Below are positions 1 to 10,642 of a DNA stretch of 64,000 bases, in pieces. How positions within the stretch are numbered: position 1 is the first letter of the stretch; every line of letters begins with the position of its first letter. Below the pieces are notes generated by a model that was not told the origin of the DNA, searched no databases, and worked only from the letters and a program-made list of their open reading frames with translations. The translations under genes and the position numbers were made by a program. Source of the stretch: Hirsutella rhossiliensis (lineage: Eukaryota; Ascomycota; Sordariomycetes; Hypocreales; Ophiocordycipitaceae); contig NW_025408668.1 in the NCBI RefSeq assembly GCF_020360975.1, forward strand, positions 6,572,001-6,636,000. The letters are read 5' to 3'.

Positions 1-668
1 ACTCTCGGAAATTGCGAATCTGGGACCGGCTTGCCCAGGAACTTGCACAGAGGCTCCCATCCATCGCCCATTCTGTAGAAAAGCAGCTGCTCGGAAGACA
101 CCATCTCCTGGATGACCCGATGGTGCCGGTTGTATGTTTTTTCCGCATTTTCCCGCGCCCCTAGTATGTCATTCGCCTCGAAAAACCCGAGGATCCCCTT
201 TTGCATCACCGAGACTGTTGTTAAACCAAGGATTGGCTCTATCCATCGAATAAAAAACTCGCCTCTTTTTGTCAACAAGGAGCTGAAAATCACATCAACG
301 CTCTCGAACCATCGATCAAAATCCCTGACGACGACGACAACTTTGGCTTTCGGATACGCTCTGATGAGCTGCGGAGCAAAGAAAGCGGCACTCTCCGTCA
401 CCGCCTCACAGGTGCCGTATACTGTGTCCCAGTCTTCTCGAGTTATAGTGCCCCCCGTATATGTTGGCAGCGCGGGGAAGATTGCATCGGCTGCGCGGCT
501 ACAGAACTTGTTATATGGCTCGTTTTGAAATATATCCGACTTGAGTGTGTGATGGACGTTTTCGTAGCCTAACGTGGTGAGCGCTTCGGCCATCGAGAGA
601 GTGCCAGTGCGTGGTAAGCCGAGGGCAAGAACCTTCATCTCGCGCCGTGGCTCCGTCGGAAGGCCCAT
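1..668 (-). CDS. Sulfotransferase-like P-loop protein, 5' part only
   Basis: The reverse strand is open without a stop from an ATG at 668 to the window edge, so about 222 N-terminal residues are visible and the C-terminus lies outside. Residues 13-23 (VLALGLPRTGT) form a phosphate-binding loop close to the N-terminus, followed by an LSMAEAL helix. Further motifs are a buried beta strand (KAKVVVVVRD), then DRWFESV, and a late LFYRMGDGWEPLC segment. This order matches the fungal Sulfotransfer_4-type family, often misnamed NAD-dependent epimerase, whose members resemble PAPS-dependent sulfotransferases. The substrate is unknown. No intron is needed in the visible part. The start is well placed because the P-loop begins soon after it. 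Family assignment is from motif recognition only. Confidence 0.8.
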   Translation of the reverse strand, partial: MGLPTEPRREMKVLALGLPRTGTLSMAEALTTLGYENVHHTLKSDIFQNEPYNKFCSRAADAIFPALPTYTGGTITREDWDTVYGTCEAVTESAAFFAPQLIRAYPKAKVVVVVRDFDRWFESVDVIFSSLLTKRGEFFIRWIEPILGLTTVSVMQKGILGFFEANDILGARENAEKTYNRHHRVIQEMVSSEQLLFYRMGDGWEPLCKFLGKPVPDSQFPR

Positions 669-1159
669 GGCAGCACAGACAGGATGTGTGAGTGATAATG
701 GTAGGGGCAAAAGATCCCTAGCGAATCAGGAAATAAGTGGCTCCTGATTTCCCAAGAAAAGGAGCGGAATTGAGCTGAACTAAATACTCGCTGGATATTC
801 TGCTGCTTTCAGTCCGAGCGAGCCGCTTGACGTGTTCAGCGACGAATTGGTCTATGATTAGCCGTCCAGGTCTGCCGAATTGGCACTGCAGCTAGCCAGC
901 AGCAGGTATCCGTACAGGCGCTCAACGCCTATAAATAACGTCCATAAATTCTGCAAGCGCCATTTTCAATATCGTGCGTGATAGCTTCGAACTGGGCCTC
1001 AAAATTGGCTTCAAAGCGTATGTGCGCTTGTGGGCGGGCGCGTCCAGCTGGGATATCCGCAGATGCTTTGGCTGCGAGAACCAAAGCGCTGAGCGCAAAC
1101 TTGTGTGGTTATGCACTCATTCAAACTGCATTCTCGACGCGACTCGCGTTGCTTCGACC
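669..1159. other. Intergenic, no gene seen
   Basis: This 491-bp stretch lies between the start of the sulfotransferase-like gene and the stop codon of HMG-CoA lyase, both on the minus strand. It should hold the promoter of the former and the 3' UTR of the latter. Short open frames here have no recognisable content. Confidence 0.6.
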
Positions 1160-2342
1160 TCACGCCTTGGGCGCCGCTCCATTTGCCCTCGCCCTCGCGC
1201 CCAGGACAGCCTTGCCCACCGTGCTGTCGTTGGCCCTGCCCACCTCCTCCGTGATCCACGCGCCAATGTCCGCCACGGCATCCAGGTCGATGCCCGTCTC
1301 CATGCCCAGCGTCTCCATAAAATACACCATGTTCTCCGTCGCCACGTTGCCCGTTGCGCCGGGGCTGTACGGGCACCCGCCGAGCCCGCCCACGCTGCTG
1401 TCAAACGTCCGGATGCCGTGCTCCAGCGAGACGGCCGTGTTTACCAGCGCCTGCCCGTATGTGTCGTGAAAGTGCATCGCAATGTCCTCGTTGCGGATCC
1501 CCGCCGCAGCCATGCACCTGAGCAGCGCGCTCGTCCGCGGCGCCGTGCCCATGCCCGTCGTGTCCCCCAGCGAGATCTCATCCGCACCCGACTCCAGCAG
1601 GTCCGTGGCAATCTCGGCCACCTTGTGCGGGTCGACGTCGAACCCTTCAAAGGGGCACCCCAGCACCACCGAGATGTAGGCACGCACCCGGAGCCCCAGC
1701 GCCTTGGAGTCTTGGATGACCGTCTTGAAACTTTCCAAGGATTTCTGTATGTCGCAATTGAGATTCTTTTGTGAAAACGACTCGGTTGCCGCTGCGAAAA
1801 TAGCCACCTCGACCGCGGGCTTCGCCTCGGCCTCGCCTCCGATGCTCGGTTCTAGCTGGGTCGAAAACGCCCTCAGGTTCTGCTTGAGGATGTTGGCCGC
1901 ATTCTCGAAGCCCTTGCTGTTCGGCGCAAGGAAAGAGTAAGTCAATGGACCAGGCGATTGGATCTTGTGCTGGAGGAGATGCTCCATGATTTCACTCGAG
2001 TTGGCCATCTACCAGTTAGGCCCAGTCAGCATCACCGCCGCGTCTTGCGCATCGCCGTTCCCCCGCCCTGGAACTCACCTGAGGAACCCATTTGGGGGAC
2101 ACAAAGGACCCGGCCTCGATGGTCGAGACGCCTGTCCTCGCCAGTCGCTCAATCAACTCGATCTTGGTGGCGAGTGGAATCGTCTTCTTTTCATTTTGCA
2201 GCCCGTCGCGCGGCCCGACCTCGACAAGCTTGACTCTGTTGCCTTGCGAAGCCTGCTGGTTGCTTGCCGTAGCAAAGGCCCTCCGCAGCTGTAGCCTGGG
2301 CCGCCTGCAGACCCTGCAGACGGCTGAACGAAGTAGGGACAT
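1160..2342 (-). CDS. Hydroxymethylglutaryl-CoA lyase, mitochondrial
   Basis: This enzyme cleaves HMG-CoA to acetoacetate and acetyl-CoA, the last step of leucine breakdown in mitochondria. There are two exons, 2079-2342 and 1160-2008, joined across a 70-bp GT-AG intron in phase 0, giving 370 residues. The N-terminus is rich in arginine and lacks acidic residues (MSLLRSAVCRVCRRPR), as expected of a mitochondrial presequence. The TIM-barrel begins with VEVGPRDGLQNE. Catalytic features are present: the metal-binding AMHFHDTYG segment (His267, His269) and the family signature GGLGGCPYSPGATGN with the active-site cysteine at residue 300. The frame stays open upstream to a TTG at 2357, but the ATG at 2342 is preferred. 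The alanine-rich C-terminus lacks a clear peroxisomal signal. Confidence 0.93.
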
Positions 2343-2743
2343 GGCCTTGAGCTTCAATGTCCTTCACGTAGTCTCGCGAGCGAGGCACGGGAGGGGTTGG
2401 CATCGGATGATGCTCCAACCCCAAGACGCCCGCGTAGCATCGGCTCCTACCGTCGGCCCGTCAATCAGCCGACAGACACCACAGCGCCCCGCGCCAATAC
2501 ACCAAAACAGGGGAATCGCAGCACTTTGCGACATAGCTGGTCCACGGTCCCAAAGCTCAGAAAAATCTTCAATTGCGCCTACAAGTAAGCCTCTGACATT
2601 AAAAAGTGAAGTGTCTTGTGACCCTGTAAAGAAAAATACACCCTTGCTAGGCTCTCTAGGGGTATGAGTGCAGGTTTGGGCGGGTAACTAATCAACAGTG
2701 CCGTAATCCCCTACACAAACGCGCAAGCTTCCGACAGCACTGT
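2343..2743. other. Intergenic, no gene seen
   Basis: About 400 bp separate the HMG-CoA lyase start from the stop codon of alpha-tubulin. Both genes run on the minus strand, so this holds the lyase promoter and the tubulin 3' UTR. No other feature is apparent. Confidence 0.6.
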
Positions 2744-4497
2744 CTAGTACTCGGCCTCCAGCTCCTCCTCGCCCATGGAGTCGGCCGCAACCTCCTCGTA
2801 GTCACGCTCCAGGGCAGCCAGATCCTCGCGAGCCTCCGAGAACTCGCCCTCCTCCATACCCTCGCCGACGTACCAGTGCACGAAGGCGCGCTTGGAGTGC
2901 ATCAGGTCGAACTTCATCGACAGGGAGCTCCAAGCCTCGGCGATGGCGGTGGTGTTGGACAGCATGCAGCTGTATCCTATCAGCAACATGGCCATGAAAC
3001 GGCCGTCACGGGGAATAGGGAGTGCTTACACAGCGCGGTTGACCTTGGCCAAGTCGCCGTTGGGCACATTCTCGGGAGCCTGGTAGCAGATGCCGAGCTT
3101 GAAGCCAGTCGGGCACCAGTCGACAAACTGGATGGTGCGCTTGGTCTTGAGAGTAGCGACAGCATTGTGCGCCTCGTTGGGAACAACGTCACCACGATAC
3201 AGCAGGCAGGTGGCCATGTACTTTCCGTGGCGGGGATCGCACTTGACCATCTGGTTGTTGGGCTCGAAGCAGGACATGGTCATCTCCTGGACGGAGTTGG
3301 ACTCATGAGCAGCCTTGGCAGCCGAGATGACGGGGGCATAGGCAACCAGAGGGAAGTGGATTCGGGGATAGGGCACCAGGTTGGTCTGGAATTCGTTCAG
3401 ATCGACGTTGAGGGAGCCGTCGAACCGAAGCGAGGCGGTGATGGAGGAGACGACTGCGAGCTCTACGCGTCAGCCATCATGGTTCGGCTGCAGCGGATTG
3501 TATGCCCGCAGGCTTCTCACCCTGAGCAATCAGACGGTTCAGGTTCTCGTAGTTGGGGCGCTCCAGGCCCAGGTTGCGGCGGCAAATGTCATAGATGGCC
3601 TCGTTGTCCACCATGAAGGAGCAGTCTGAGTGCTCGAGGGTGGTGTGGGTGGTGAGGATGGAGTTGTAGGGCTCGACAACAGAGGTGGCGGTCTGGGGGG
3701 CGGGATAGACGCAGAACTCGAGCTTGCTCTTCTTGCCGTAATCGACCGACAGGCGCTCCATGAGAAGAGCACCAAAGCCAGAGCCAGTGCCACCACCGAA
3801 GGAGTGGAAGACGAGAAAGCCCTGGAGGCCAACGCAGTTGTCGGCGACGCGTCGAATCTTGTCAAGGACGCCATCGATGAGCTCCTTGCCAACGGTATAG
3901 TGACCACGGGCATAGTTGTTGGAGGCATCCTCCTTGCCGGTGATCATCATCTCGGGGTGGAAGAGGTTTCGGTAAGGACCGGTGCGGACCTCGTCGACGA
4001 CGTTGGGCTCGAGATCGCAGTAGATGGCTCGCGGGACATATTTGCCCTGGCCTTGAGAGACGGTTAGACTTGCAGTTCGGGGGATGGGGATTGCAACTCG
4101 TACCAGTCTCGGAGAAGAAAGTGCTGAAGCCCTGGTCGGGGTCCTGAGCCTTGCGCTCATCCGTGAGATAGCCATCGGGCTGCGAGCGTCAGCCAGTCTG
4201 AAACAGAGGGCAAAGATTGTCAACAGATGGACGGTCAGCGGCAGCGTGTTTACCTGGATGCCGTGCTCGAGGCAGTAGAGCTGCAGGGGAGGTTAGCAAA
4301 ATTCTTGCAAGGCGTTTGAACTGATGCAACAAACCTCCCAGCACGAGTTGGCGATCTGGCAGCCAGCCTGGCCGACTGAGGAGTGGTGAGGTTAGCACGG
4401 GCAGCTGCCCAAGGTGCCCCTGGATGCGGTGAAGACGCGTTGGGGGGCGAGGGGCAACGAGCTCGAGCTCACCGTTGATGCTGATGACCTCACGCAT
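2744..4497 (-). CDS. Alpha-tubulin
   Basis: Alpha-tubulin is the GTP-binding partner of beta-tubulin in microtubules. Seven exons join cleanly: 4473-4497, 4335-4375, 4254-4280, 4104-4179, 3521-4051, 3030-3453 and 2744-2969. They give 449 residues, the usual length. The start [15 protein letters not shown], the nucleotide-binding loop GGGTGSGFG and the catalytic-loop region of the family are all present. The acidic tail ends GEEELEAEY with a C-terminal tyrosine, typical of fungal alpha-tubulin. All introns are GT-AG. The first three exons are only 25, 41 and 27 nt long, which makes the 5' end easy to miss in automated annotation. It is almost certainly essential. Many filamentous ascomycetes carry two alpha-tubulin genes; which paralogue this is cannot be told here. 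Confidence 0.97.
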
Positions 4498-5604
4498 GGT
4501 GACGGGATTTTGCGAAACGGACTGGCTGTCGAAGACTGATGGCGAGTCGTGAAGAAGCAAGTCGACAAGCCAGAGGAAGCGGGCGGCGTGTCTATTTTTT
4601 CCCTCTTGTCACGGGTTGGGTTGGGATTGGGAGAGGAAGTACTCGGTGCTACTGAGGCGAGAGGAAAATAGTGGAGGGAGAGAGAGACGGGGGGGAGGGG
4701 GAATTTGTCCAACCAGGGGGGGGGGGGGCTCAGGGCCCAAGACGGTACTTTGGTACCTTGCGTTGGCAGCAGGCAAGGTGGGCGACGAGTACCGGATGAA
4801 GTACCCCTGCCACAGGGGCAGATTTGCCTGAGGATTTGTTGATTTCCGTGTCTCGAGGCGGCAACGCAGGCGCGTCTCTGAATGGTCAGGGTCCCTGCCG
4901 CCGCTCACCGCTCTGTTGATTTACCGCCAGCTCGCCAGCACAGCCCTCGAATTCACTGCCGGTGCTGCAATGATTGCTAAGTATGATTCACTGTTTTCAG
5001 GCTCTCTCTCTCTCCCACGCCACGAAGTCGTAGATTCGCTGTACCGACCTCTATCCCACCACAACGTTGGCTGGCACTGCGGATGGGCGGCATGATTCCA
5101 GACCAACATTTCCCGCGATAGGACGCCGGATTCTTGTAGAGTAGCTGTACCCTCTTGTGTGCAAGGCACTGCGCGAGGGCACCTAGCCCCTTCGCACCCG
5201 CCAAGCTCGCGCTGAACAGACCAAAGCGCCCTGTCATCCATCCCATCGGCTTCACCGTCACAGAATGATGCCCTATCGGCACTGTCCCGGTGAAAACCAT
5301 CGGGAGCTCCCCGGACTGCTGTAGATACCTACCTTAAGGTAGCCAGGTAGGTAGTACTTGAGCAGCCGGCCTACAACCGGGTACAAAGTATCTTGTACTT
5401 CCCGTCGCAAACTCGCCGTCCAAACCGCCGAGCCTCATCTGCCATCCCATCACTCCCGTTCCGCGCCGCACCCTCCTGTTCCTCTCTCTCTTACTCCACT
5501 TCCCCCCTTTTCCTCCTGGGAGACAGCGAACAAAGAAGCGCCCCCCCTGTCCTTCTCGAAAAGCAAAACGACACGTTGAAGGAAAGGAGTGCAGAGCAGC
5601 CGAC
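4498..5604. promoter_or_regulatory. Divergent promoter region of alpha-tubulin and ER membrane protein gene
   Basis: A 1.1-kb gap separates two divergently transcribed genes. It contains a run of at least ten G residues near 4718-4728, CT-rich tracts typical of fungal leaders between about 5455 and 5530, and a perfect 14-bp palindrome at 5329-5342. No convincing ORF is present. Which promoter uses which element cannot be decided from sequence. Confidence 0.55.
5329..5342. repeat. Perfect 14-bp palindrome CTACCTTAAGGTAG
   Basis: The sequence reads the same on both strands and is followed by further GGTAG units up to 5353. It lies about 260 bp upstream of the ER membrane protein start. It could be a dimeric transcription-factor site; nothing more can be said. 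Confidence 0.5.
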
Positions 5605-6437
5605 ATGGCCCTCCGTCTCCAGTCTCTCACCTCCCCTTGTGCCCGGCTGCTGCTACTCCTTGCCGCCCTTGCAGCACCCGGCGTCGTGGCCAATGTCGAA
5701 AAGGTCATCTTCACCGGCCCGGCCCCGGCCAACATCCCCCTGGTCAAGCCCTCCCTCTCCGACCTCAACCTCGACTCCCTCACCCCGGAGAGCTCCGTCA
5801 TTCGGACGAACCTGAGTCGCGCCTTTCCCTCGGGCCCGGATCCCCGCGGGACCTCGGCCTGGCTTCTCCTCGACCACCTCGCCGAGGGCCAGAGGTACGA
5901 GGTGCGCGTTTGCTGGGCTGCCATTGTGAGTTTACCCCCACTTGAGCTGTGGCCGGATGGCCCCCGTTACCCTCTCGTCAACAGGACATCCCGTTCTGAC
6001 CGCAAACACAGGAACCTACCAGCTTTTCTCTACATGTCCACGAGCTAGAAACAGTTTGGGGGAGTCCGGAGCTTATACAGTCCCTAGCTGGCTATGCCTC
6101 CAACCGTCAGACAGACTCCATCGTGGTGGACAAGCAAGAGTCCGAGGCCCGCCGGTCGGCAGCCCAAGAGCGGAAAGCGTCAGTCCTGTTCCTCCACGTT
6201 CAAGCTGCCGCCGACTACTTCACCGACGACGTCAGTCTCATGGCACATCCTCCGCCGGTCTTAGTTGACCTCATCCTGGACCCGTTTATATACAACGTGA
6301 TTCCTCACTCGCTCATCCCAACTGCCGGATATCTTGTCCTGGTCGGCGTCGTCACTTGGTTTCTAGCCCGGTGGATTTCCTCGAGTCTCCAGTCTGTTGC
6401 AGGACCCCCCAGGCGACATGCAAAGAAGCGCGACTAA
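5605..6437 (+). CDS. Conserved fungal ER-type single-pass membrane protein
   Basis: Exons 5605-5925 and 6012-6437, joined across an 86-bp GT-AG intron in phase 0, give 248 residues. A hydrophobic signal peptide (LLLLLAALAAPGVVA) starts the protein. A lumenal region follows with segments such as WLLLDHL and RYEVRVCW, suggesting a beta-sandwich. One transmembrane segment lies at about residues 206-228 (GYLVLVGVVTWFLARW). The short basic cytosolic tail ends in KKRD, which fits the KKXX retrieval signal of type I ER membrane proteins. I recognise the overall look of a conserved, uncharacterised fungal protein but not a named family. Topology and ER location are inferred from these signals. Confidence 0.8.
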
Positions 6438-6886
6438 GACAAACATATGCTCTACGAGAGGTTGTCCCGACATTCTCCCCATGCTGCCTCCCTCCTTCGC
6501 TTCCCGCTTCTTCCAGGTCGGCATTTCCCCCGGCTGCCGACACAGGAAAGGAGCATCCGTCGGTGCGATGTTCTATATACATGAAACGTGAAACATAAAA
6601 AGACCTTCCACCCAAGACTCGACAGCATCGTTGTGCGTTTCAACTTGGTCAACCACACGACAGTTTCACCACATACGTATACACGAACGCGGACCCGCCT
6701 CCGAGCTGCTCAACTCATACCTCGGCAACCTCCGCGTGGCCAAGCGGTCGCTCGCAAAGCCACGTCTGGCCAAATTCAAGTCCTGTTGCAATCGGAAACA
6801 TCCGGAACTCTTGAAACCCTGGGCGAAAGGCGACAGAACAGCTGAACGACGACATTATCCTTTGTGGCGCTCCAGCGCTGAGCCGA
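6438..6886. other. Convergent 3' UTR region
   Basis: This 449-bp gap lies between the stops of the plus-strand ER membrane protein and the minus-strand WW-domain gene. It is expected to hold both 3' UTRs. No gene is seen. Confidence 0.6.
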
Positions 6887-8323
6887 TCAGTAATGGCCGC
6901 CGTGGTAGGACCCTTGGTTGTGTCCGCCATGTTGATGGTGACCGCTAGAGCCTGCGGCGTACGACTGGCCGTAGCCGCTCTGGGCCCCCTGGTTGTAGCC
7001 CCCAGACTGGCCTTGGTTGTAACCGCCCGGAGACCCTTGGTGGTAGCCGCCAGAGTGGCTCTGGTTGTAGCCACCTGAATGGCCCTGATGGGACTGGCCG
7101 TAGGGTGTGCTTTGGTTACCGGGGGATGAGCCGCTATAACTCGGCGGTGGGTGCGAGTATCCGCCATTGCCTCCATGCTGGTCCCCCCCGTAGGACTGGT
7201 CATACGGAGACTGGCTGTGAGGCGGCTTTCCGGGGGGAGGCGGCGGGAATGACTGGTGATGGCTTTGGCTCTGCGAACCATGGGGTTGGCTCGACTGCGA
7301 GGCGGATGGGGTGTGGCCCGAGGATGAGTGGCTAGAGCCGGGCGGGTTATATGTAGGTGCTTGGCCGGAGTACGAACCGCCGGTGCCGGCATTCGAGTAA
7401 CCGTAGTTCTGGCCCTGGTGGGTGGTCAGTCCAATGCTATGGCTTCCCGTGACTTGTGCGCCAGACGGGGACGAGATGGCTTACACCGCTGCCGTGCGAC
7501 GGCTTGCCGCCAAACATGTTTGCGACGCCGCCAAAGACTGTGCCTGCCAAGCCGCCACCCTGGTGAGAGGAGTGGCCGGAGGTCTGCCCGCCGTGGTAGT
7601 TTTGTGGCTGCTCCGGCTTGTTGGACGGCGAGAGGAGGTTGGACGCCAGCTGTCCCATGAGTTTGCCGGCGGTGCTCTTGCCACCGTTGCCCCCGCTTCC
7701 GCCACCTTGTTGACCGCCGAGAAACTGGGTCGCGAGGGATCCAAGCCCGCCGACACCGCCGCCGCTGCCGCCGCCTTGGCTCGAGTTCTTGCCGCCGAGG
7801 AGGGCGTTCATGGCCATGGTCTGGTGCGGAGGTAGCCGTCGTCAGCAAACATTGTGTCCGATCCTCGGCTTTCACCCTGCCGTATGGTGATGCAATCTGG
7901 CACAACTCTCGCGTCCCCTTGACACTCTCTCTCTTGTGTTTCCCCGCGCGCATCCTCGCACTTGGGGGGTGGGGGCAAACTTACACCCAGTCCACGATCG
8001 CCGTTGGGCCCGTCAACGCCCCTCGCGCCGTCGGTCATGATGGGCTCGAGGGAGCCGTCCGAGTGCTTGACCGTCTGGGAGCCGTCGGGGTGGGTGATGA
8101 GCTGGGGTTGAGGCGGGGTGCCGTAGGGATGCTCGACCTGCTGGCCGGGGGTGTTGCCCGTCTGGACGGCCTGTGTGGGCACCTCCCACTGGGAGACGCC
8201 CGTCGCGAGCTGGACGTAGTAGTACTTCTTGCTGGCGCCGTCCCACTGCGCGATCCAGCCCGCGGGGAGCTGAGGAGGGGCGAACGTGGGACCTTCGCTG
8301 CCCGGCGACGTCGGCCCAGCCAT
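6887..8323 (-). CDS. WW-domain protein with Gly/Tyr/Gln-rich tail
   Basis: Exons 7985-8323, 7485-7820 and 6887-7414 join in phase 0 across GT-AG introns and give 400 residues. A WW domain occupies about residues 18-50, with the two signature tryptophans W23 and W46, the YYY core at 34-36 and the closing proline P49. WW domains bind short proline-rich peptides. The middle is glycine-rich (QGGGSGGGVGG). The last 170 residues are low complexity with SGGYNQ and GGYHQ repeats and His/Ser/Pro-rich stretches, a prion-like composition seen in proteins that phase-separate. No second domain was found. The partner and function are unknown. The ATG at 8323 is the only one ahead of the WW domain. Confidence 0.85.
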
Positions 8324-9919
8324 CTGTTGTTCCGGACCCGAACGACGACGCTCTCTGTGTGACGGACACTGTCGGTCGAGCCAAGGGGGGTGGGGACGAT
8401 GGGGCGCTCGTCGCCTCGCAGCGCGGATCCGGGCGGCGACACGACAAACGAGAGAGTATGAGTGGGCGCGCGGAAGGGGTGGGGGAGGGGGGGGGACGGC
8501 GAGAAAGAGAGAGAAATAGGCGCGTTAGGTTGTGCCAAGGGAGCAGAGCGCGGTGAGGATGGACGAAATGGGAGGTGAGGCGCCGGTGATATACGAGTCC
8601 CTCTAGGCCTCCAGAGTACAGTACAGTGGACGCTGGGACCGGGCTAGTGGGGCTGTGAGGAGGAGAGGGATGTCCGAAGGGCAGTGGTACTTGAGGCTGC
8701 AGCCTGTGGAGGTGCGTAGCCAAAGGACCGAGCGAGTACCCCACTACTCGAGCAGATGGCGAGCGAGGAATGAGGTCGAGGTTAGGCCATTTCTGGAAAT
8801 GGCAACGGCAAAACACGGCGCACCGCTGATGCCTCAAGGGGCACTGGGGTCGATAATTAATAAGAGGCACCCCGGATCAGGCCCAGGGCGAAGAATCCCT
8901 TGCTAGTGGAATACCCTAGACCATAACTCTCAAGGTGCGAGTACATTCGAGTGTTTCGAGCGTCGAGCACCGCAATGGAAGACCAACGAGCTACCGAAGA
9001 CAAAGAAGCGGCCGCGAAAGAAAGAAAAACACCGCCACCCCAAAAAAACTCCCCGGGCGGAGGGCGTTCTGACCCCCCTCCCCTCTATGACGTTTTATTA
9101 GCGTGTACTTCGTACAGACTGGATCCTCGCCCACGACGGAGGAGCAGGGCAGAGCCCAAGCCAGCAGCACAGCCTCAGCTGGGGCGCTGACACGCCCCTC
9201 TGCCAACCTGACCGACTGGGCGAAAAGTAGTTCTTCCGGGGAAGCCAGAAAACAAACAGAAAGGACATACCTCAACCAATCTTGGTCTGTCCCGTGCCGT
9301 CTCCAGATTCCGACGGAACATGCTTCCATTCCATCCCTTGCGCCGAACACAGTTCAAACGTGCAAGAAGCTCGTGTTTATGCTCTCATTTTGACCCTGCT
9401 TCTTTGTTGGCACTGACCCGAGTCTAGTATACAGATTCGCTTTCAAACTACGCGCACGTGAACTACATTTCGCGTCGTTGTCTTCCTTGAAAAACAAGAG
9501 CAAATCGCCGTTATTTCACTATTGTACTTGTCAAACCCATCTTGCTGAGACAGATGCCTTTGGGCCTCCCCACCCAAACGCAACGTCGCCCAAGTGAAGC
9601 AATGCATGCACAGAAAATAGCAGTCTTGTCTTAGTTATGTACAGTACGTGACAAGAAGAAGAAGAAGAAGAAGAAAAACAGAATATGTACATGAACAAAC
9701 ATGGTGTCTCGAAGCTGAAGATGGGAAAGAAACTTAACAATTCGTCCGTCCGTCCATCATCCGTTAAGCGTGCTGAACTCGCTTCGTCACAGTCCGCATC
9801 CACTGACAGAAGAACTACCATGCCGGCCATGGTCTCCGACAGGCTTCGGTTTCATCCCGCCCGCGAGAAAGGCGTCATGGGTACGGTGTCACAGTACCCC
9901 ATTTGGCACTACCCCCGTT
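8324..9919. other. Intergenic 1.6 kb, no gene seen
   Basis: The gap lies between the WW-domain gene start and the LPMO-like gene stop. It includes CT/GA-rich tracts, G runs near 8480-8500 and a short (AAG)n run near 9653-9675. Open frames in it look like random GC-rich translation. It should contain the WW-gene promoter and the LPMO 3' UTR. Confidence 0.55.
9653..9675. repeat. (AAG)n microsatellite
   Basis: About eight AAG units in a row in the 3' flank of the LPMO-like gene. It may lie in the 3' UTR. Confidence 0.8.
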
Positions 9920-10642
9920 CTAGTTGGAGCATTGCCCGACGGGGGGCGTCGTCCGGTCCGACTTCATGTCGACATCCGGGCCCGGATTCGGGAACTTGAG
10001 GTCCAACCCCTCGGTGGTGCCGCACCCGTTGCCGACGTTGGCGACAAACATGTTGGGGCGGCTGCCAATCGAGGCCGAGCTGGCGCTGCTAACAGGCTCC
10101 ACGTTGCGACGGAACCTGCTGTTGCCCAGGACAGAGTTGCCGGCGGCCTTGATGGTGATGACGGCGCAGTTCATGTACATCTCGCGGTTGCCGACCTTGT
10201 TGAACCAGGACCAGGCAAAGAGGGCTTGGCCAGCCGGCGTGTCGCTCGGCAGGGTGAACTGGTAGCTCGAGTCGCCCATGACGGGGCATTCGCCGACGTA
10301 AGAGTGAATGACCTTCCACGTGCTGCCGCTGTCAAACGAGAGGGATGCTTGGCAGGAGCCGCCACTATGCGGCGTGTTGCCCGTGATGGTCATGCTGTTT
10401 GGCTGGCCGGCAGTCCACTCGGCCACGGCCTGGCCTTGGGACGTGCCCAGAAGCTTGAGGGAGCCCTTGCAGGGGAAATCAGCGCCGCCCGACGAGAGAG
10501 GCGATGTCATGTCGTAGTCCTGATCCGTAGTGAAGCGGTTGAACTTGGAGCGTAGGGGCGGGGGGCTCTTCATCTCCATGTGAGCCTGCGAGGAGGAAAA
10601 GAGCCCAAGGAGGACAGCAGCGAGCATGACCACGGTCTTCAT
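9920..10642 (-). CDS. Secreted LPMO-like protein (AA11-like)
   Basis: A single exon encodes 240 residues. A signal peptide (MLAAVLLGLFSSSQA) should be cut before His21, giving a mature protein that starts HMEMKSPPPL. A free N-terminal histidine is the hallmark of copper-dependent lytic polysaccharide monooxygenases, where it forms half of the histidine brace. A second candidate ligand, His92, lies in TPHSGGSCQ, similar to AA11 enzymes. Six cysteines in the mature chain could pair into three disulfides. AA11 members oxidatively cleave chitin. The family is inferred from the start and the HxGGSC motif; it could instead belong to a related copper-protein family without LPMO activity. No carbohydrate-binding module or GPI signal is evident. 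It is flanked by long gene-poor DNA. Confidence 0.72.
   Translation of the reverse strand: MKTVVMLAAVLLGLFSSSQAHMEMKSPPPLRSKFNRFTTDQDYDMTSPLSSGGADFPCKGSLKLLGTSQGQAVAEWTAGQPNSMTITGNTPHSGGSCQASLSFDSGSTWKVIHSYVGECPVMGDSSYQFTLPSDTPAGQALFAWSWFNKVGNREMYMNCAVITIKAAGNSVLGNSRFRRNVEPVSSASSASIGSRPNMFVANVGNGCGTTEGLDLKFPNPGPDVDMKSDRTTPPVGQCSN

Noticed and set aside
974..1774. 266-residue plus-strand ORF
   Set aside because: It is antisense to HMG-CoA lyase and is Arg/Ala-rich shadow translation of GC-rich codons.
2342..2357. Upstream start of HMG-CoA lyase at 2357
   Set aside because: The codon there is TTG; ATG at 2342 opens directly into a good mitochondrial presequence.
9770..10555. 261-residue plus-strand ORF
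   Set aside because: It is antisense to the LPMO-like gene, which has a signal peptide and family motifs; the plus-strand product has none.
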